A stretch of DNA of 6,632 nucleotides, from positions 1-6,632 of the forward strand of contig JAKACR010000154.1 of NCBI GenBank assembly GCA_021821225.1. Reading direction: 5' to 3'. The stretch comes from Bacillota bacterium. Its GTDB lineage: Bacteria > Bacillota > Bacilli > Alicyclobacillales > SLC66. Under the pieces are notes generated by a model, which saw only the letters and a list, made by a program, of their open reading frames with translations, did not search any database and was not told where the DNA came from. The position numbers were made by a program, and so were the translations under genes. Below, one piece after another: positions 6,505 through 6,632 of the stretch (its first letter is position 1; each line of letters opens with the position of its first letter).

Positions 6505-6509
6505 CCGCG

Positions 6510-6632
6510 TGTCAACTCATTTAAAAATCTTACCGTAGCGTGACTGGATCACTCATTTGAAAATCGTACTTTGCACCTACTTACGCGCCGGCCCTAATGG
6601 CGCATAATCGGGCTTTGCCCTAACGGCTATGG
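6510..6632. mobile_element. Terminus of an IS21-family-like insertion sequence (partial)
   Basis: The sequence from 6510 begins TGTCAACTCATTT and carries two 19-base direct repeats, 6515-6533 and 6551-6569, matching at 17 of 19 positions and spaced 36 bases start to start. IS21-family elements begin with TG, end with CA and carry several such subterminal transposase-binding repeats, and the core CTCATTT-x-AAAAT is familiar from that family. No istA or istB coding sequence can be identified before the window ends. The plus strand has stops in all three frames between 6571 and 6632, while one minus-strand frame is open from the window edge to a TAG at 6577-6579. Whether this is the left or the right end is therefore open. 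The assignment rests on memory of the family's end sequences. Confidence 0.5.

Noticed and set aside
5868..6515. Minus-strand open frame of 215 codons opposite the nucleotidyltransferase gene
   Set aside because: The plus-strand protein shows the family motifs in order. The minus reading is Arg/Pro-rich without a recognisable fold.
1..6632. A defence system, biosynthetic cluster or other new multi-gene system
   Set aside because: All but one of the genes fall in known families with unrelated roles, no cluster logic joins them, and the one unknown gene is a small membrane protein. Calling a new system here would not be supported.

Overview
The window reads as an ordinary stretch of chromosome from a GC-rich bacterium, most likely a member of the Bacillota (an Alicyclobacillus-like lineage is a guess). 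The support is a partial AddA-type recombination nuclease, strong GGAGG-type ribosome binding sites, TTG/GTG starts and sigma-A-like promoters. It holds six protein-coding genes (one cut by the window edge), one likely terminator, candidate promoters and what looks like one end of an IS21-family insertion sequence. I see no tRNA, rRNA, CRISPR array, phage module or multi-gene system without precedent.

Layout. Positions 1-246 are the end of addA (nuclease domain of the AddAB helicase-nuclease). After an 82-base gap comes metH, a complete four-module cobalamin-dependent methionine synthase (329-3820). It is followed at close spacing by a small single-pass membrane protein of unknown function (3835-4119) and a short-chain dehydrogenase/reductase (4124-4915). 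These three genes look like one transcription unit ending in a stem-loop with a T-rich tail (4929-4978). Converging on it from the minus strand is a coproheme decarboxylase gene (chdC/hemQ, 5009-5692). A 213-base AT-richer spacer (5693-5905) separates it from a divergent nucleotidyltransferase-family gene (5906-6475). From about 6510 the sequence shows two 19-base direct repeats starting just inside a TGTCA end, the style of an IS21-family terminus, and this runs off the window.

Function. The genes do not form one pathway. MetH makes methionine from homocysteine and methyltetrahydrofolate; the SDR is an NAD(P)-dependent reductase of unknown substrate; ChdC performs the last step of the coproporphyrin-dependent heme route; AddA belongs to double-strand break repair.

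The points most worth a second look are these: the ChdC has the distal-histidine signature I associate with actinobacterial enzymes and sits in DNA of clearly lower GC; its start should be moved to an internal GTG that has a textbook Shine-Dalgarno; a large imperfect palindrome overlaps its likely promoter; the SDR lacks the catalytic serine, as in the chlorophyll b reductase-like branch; and metH has no room upstream for a SAM riboswitch. GC figures are hand counts on sampled lines, and family comparisons are from memory.
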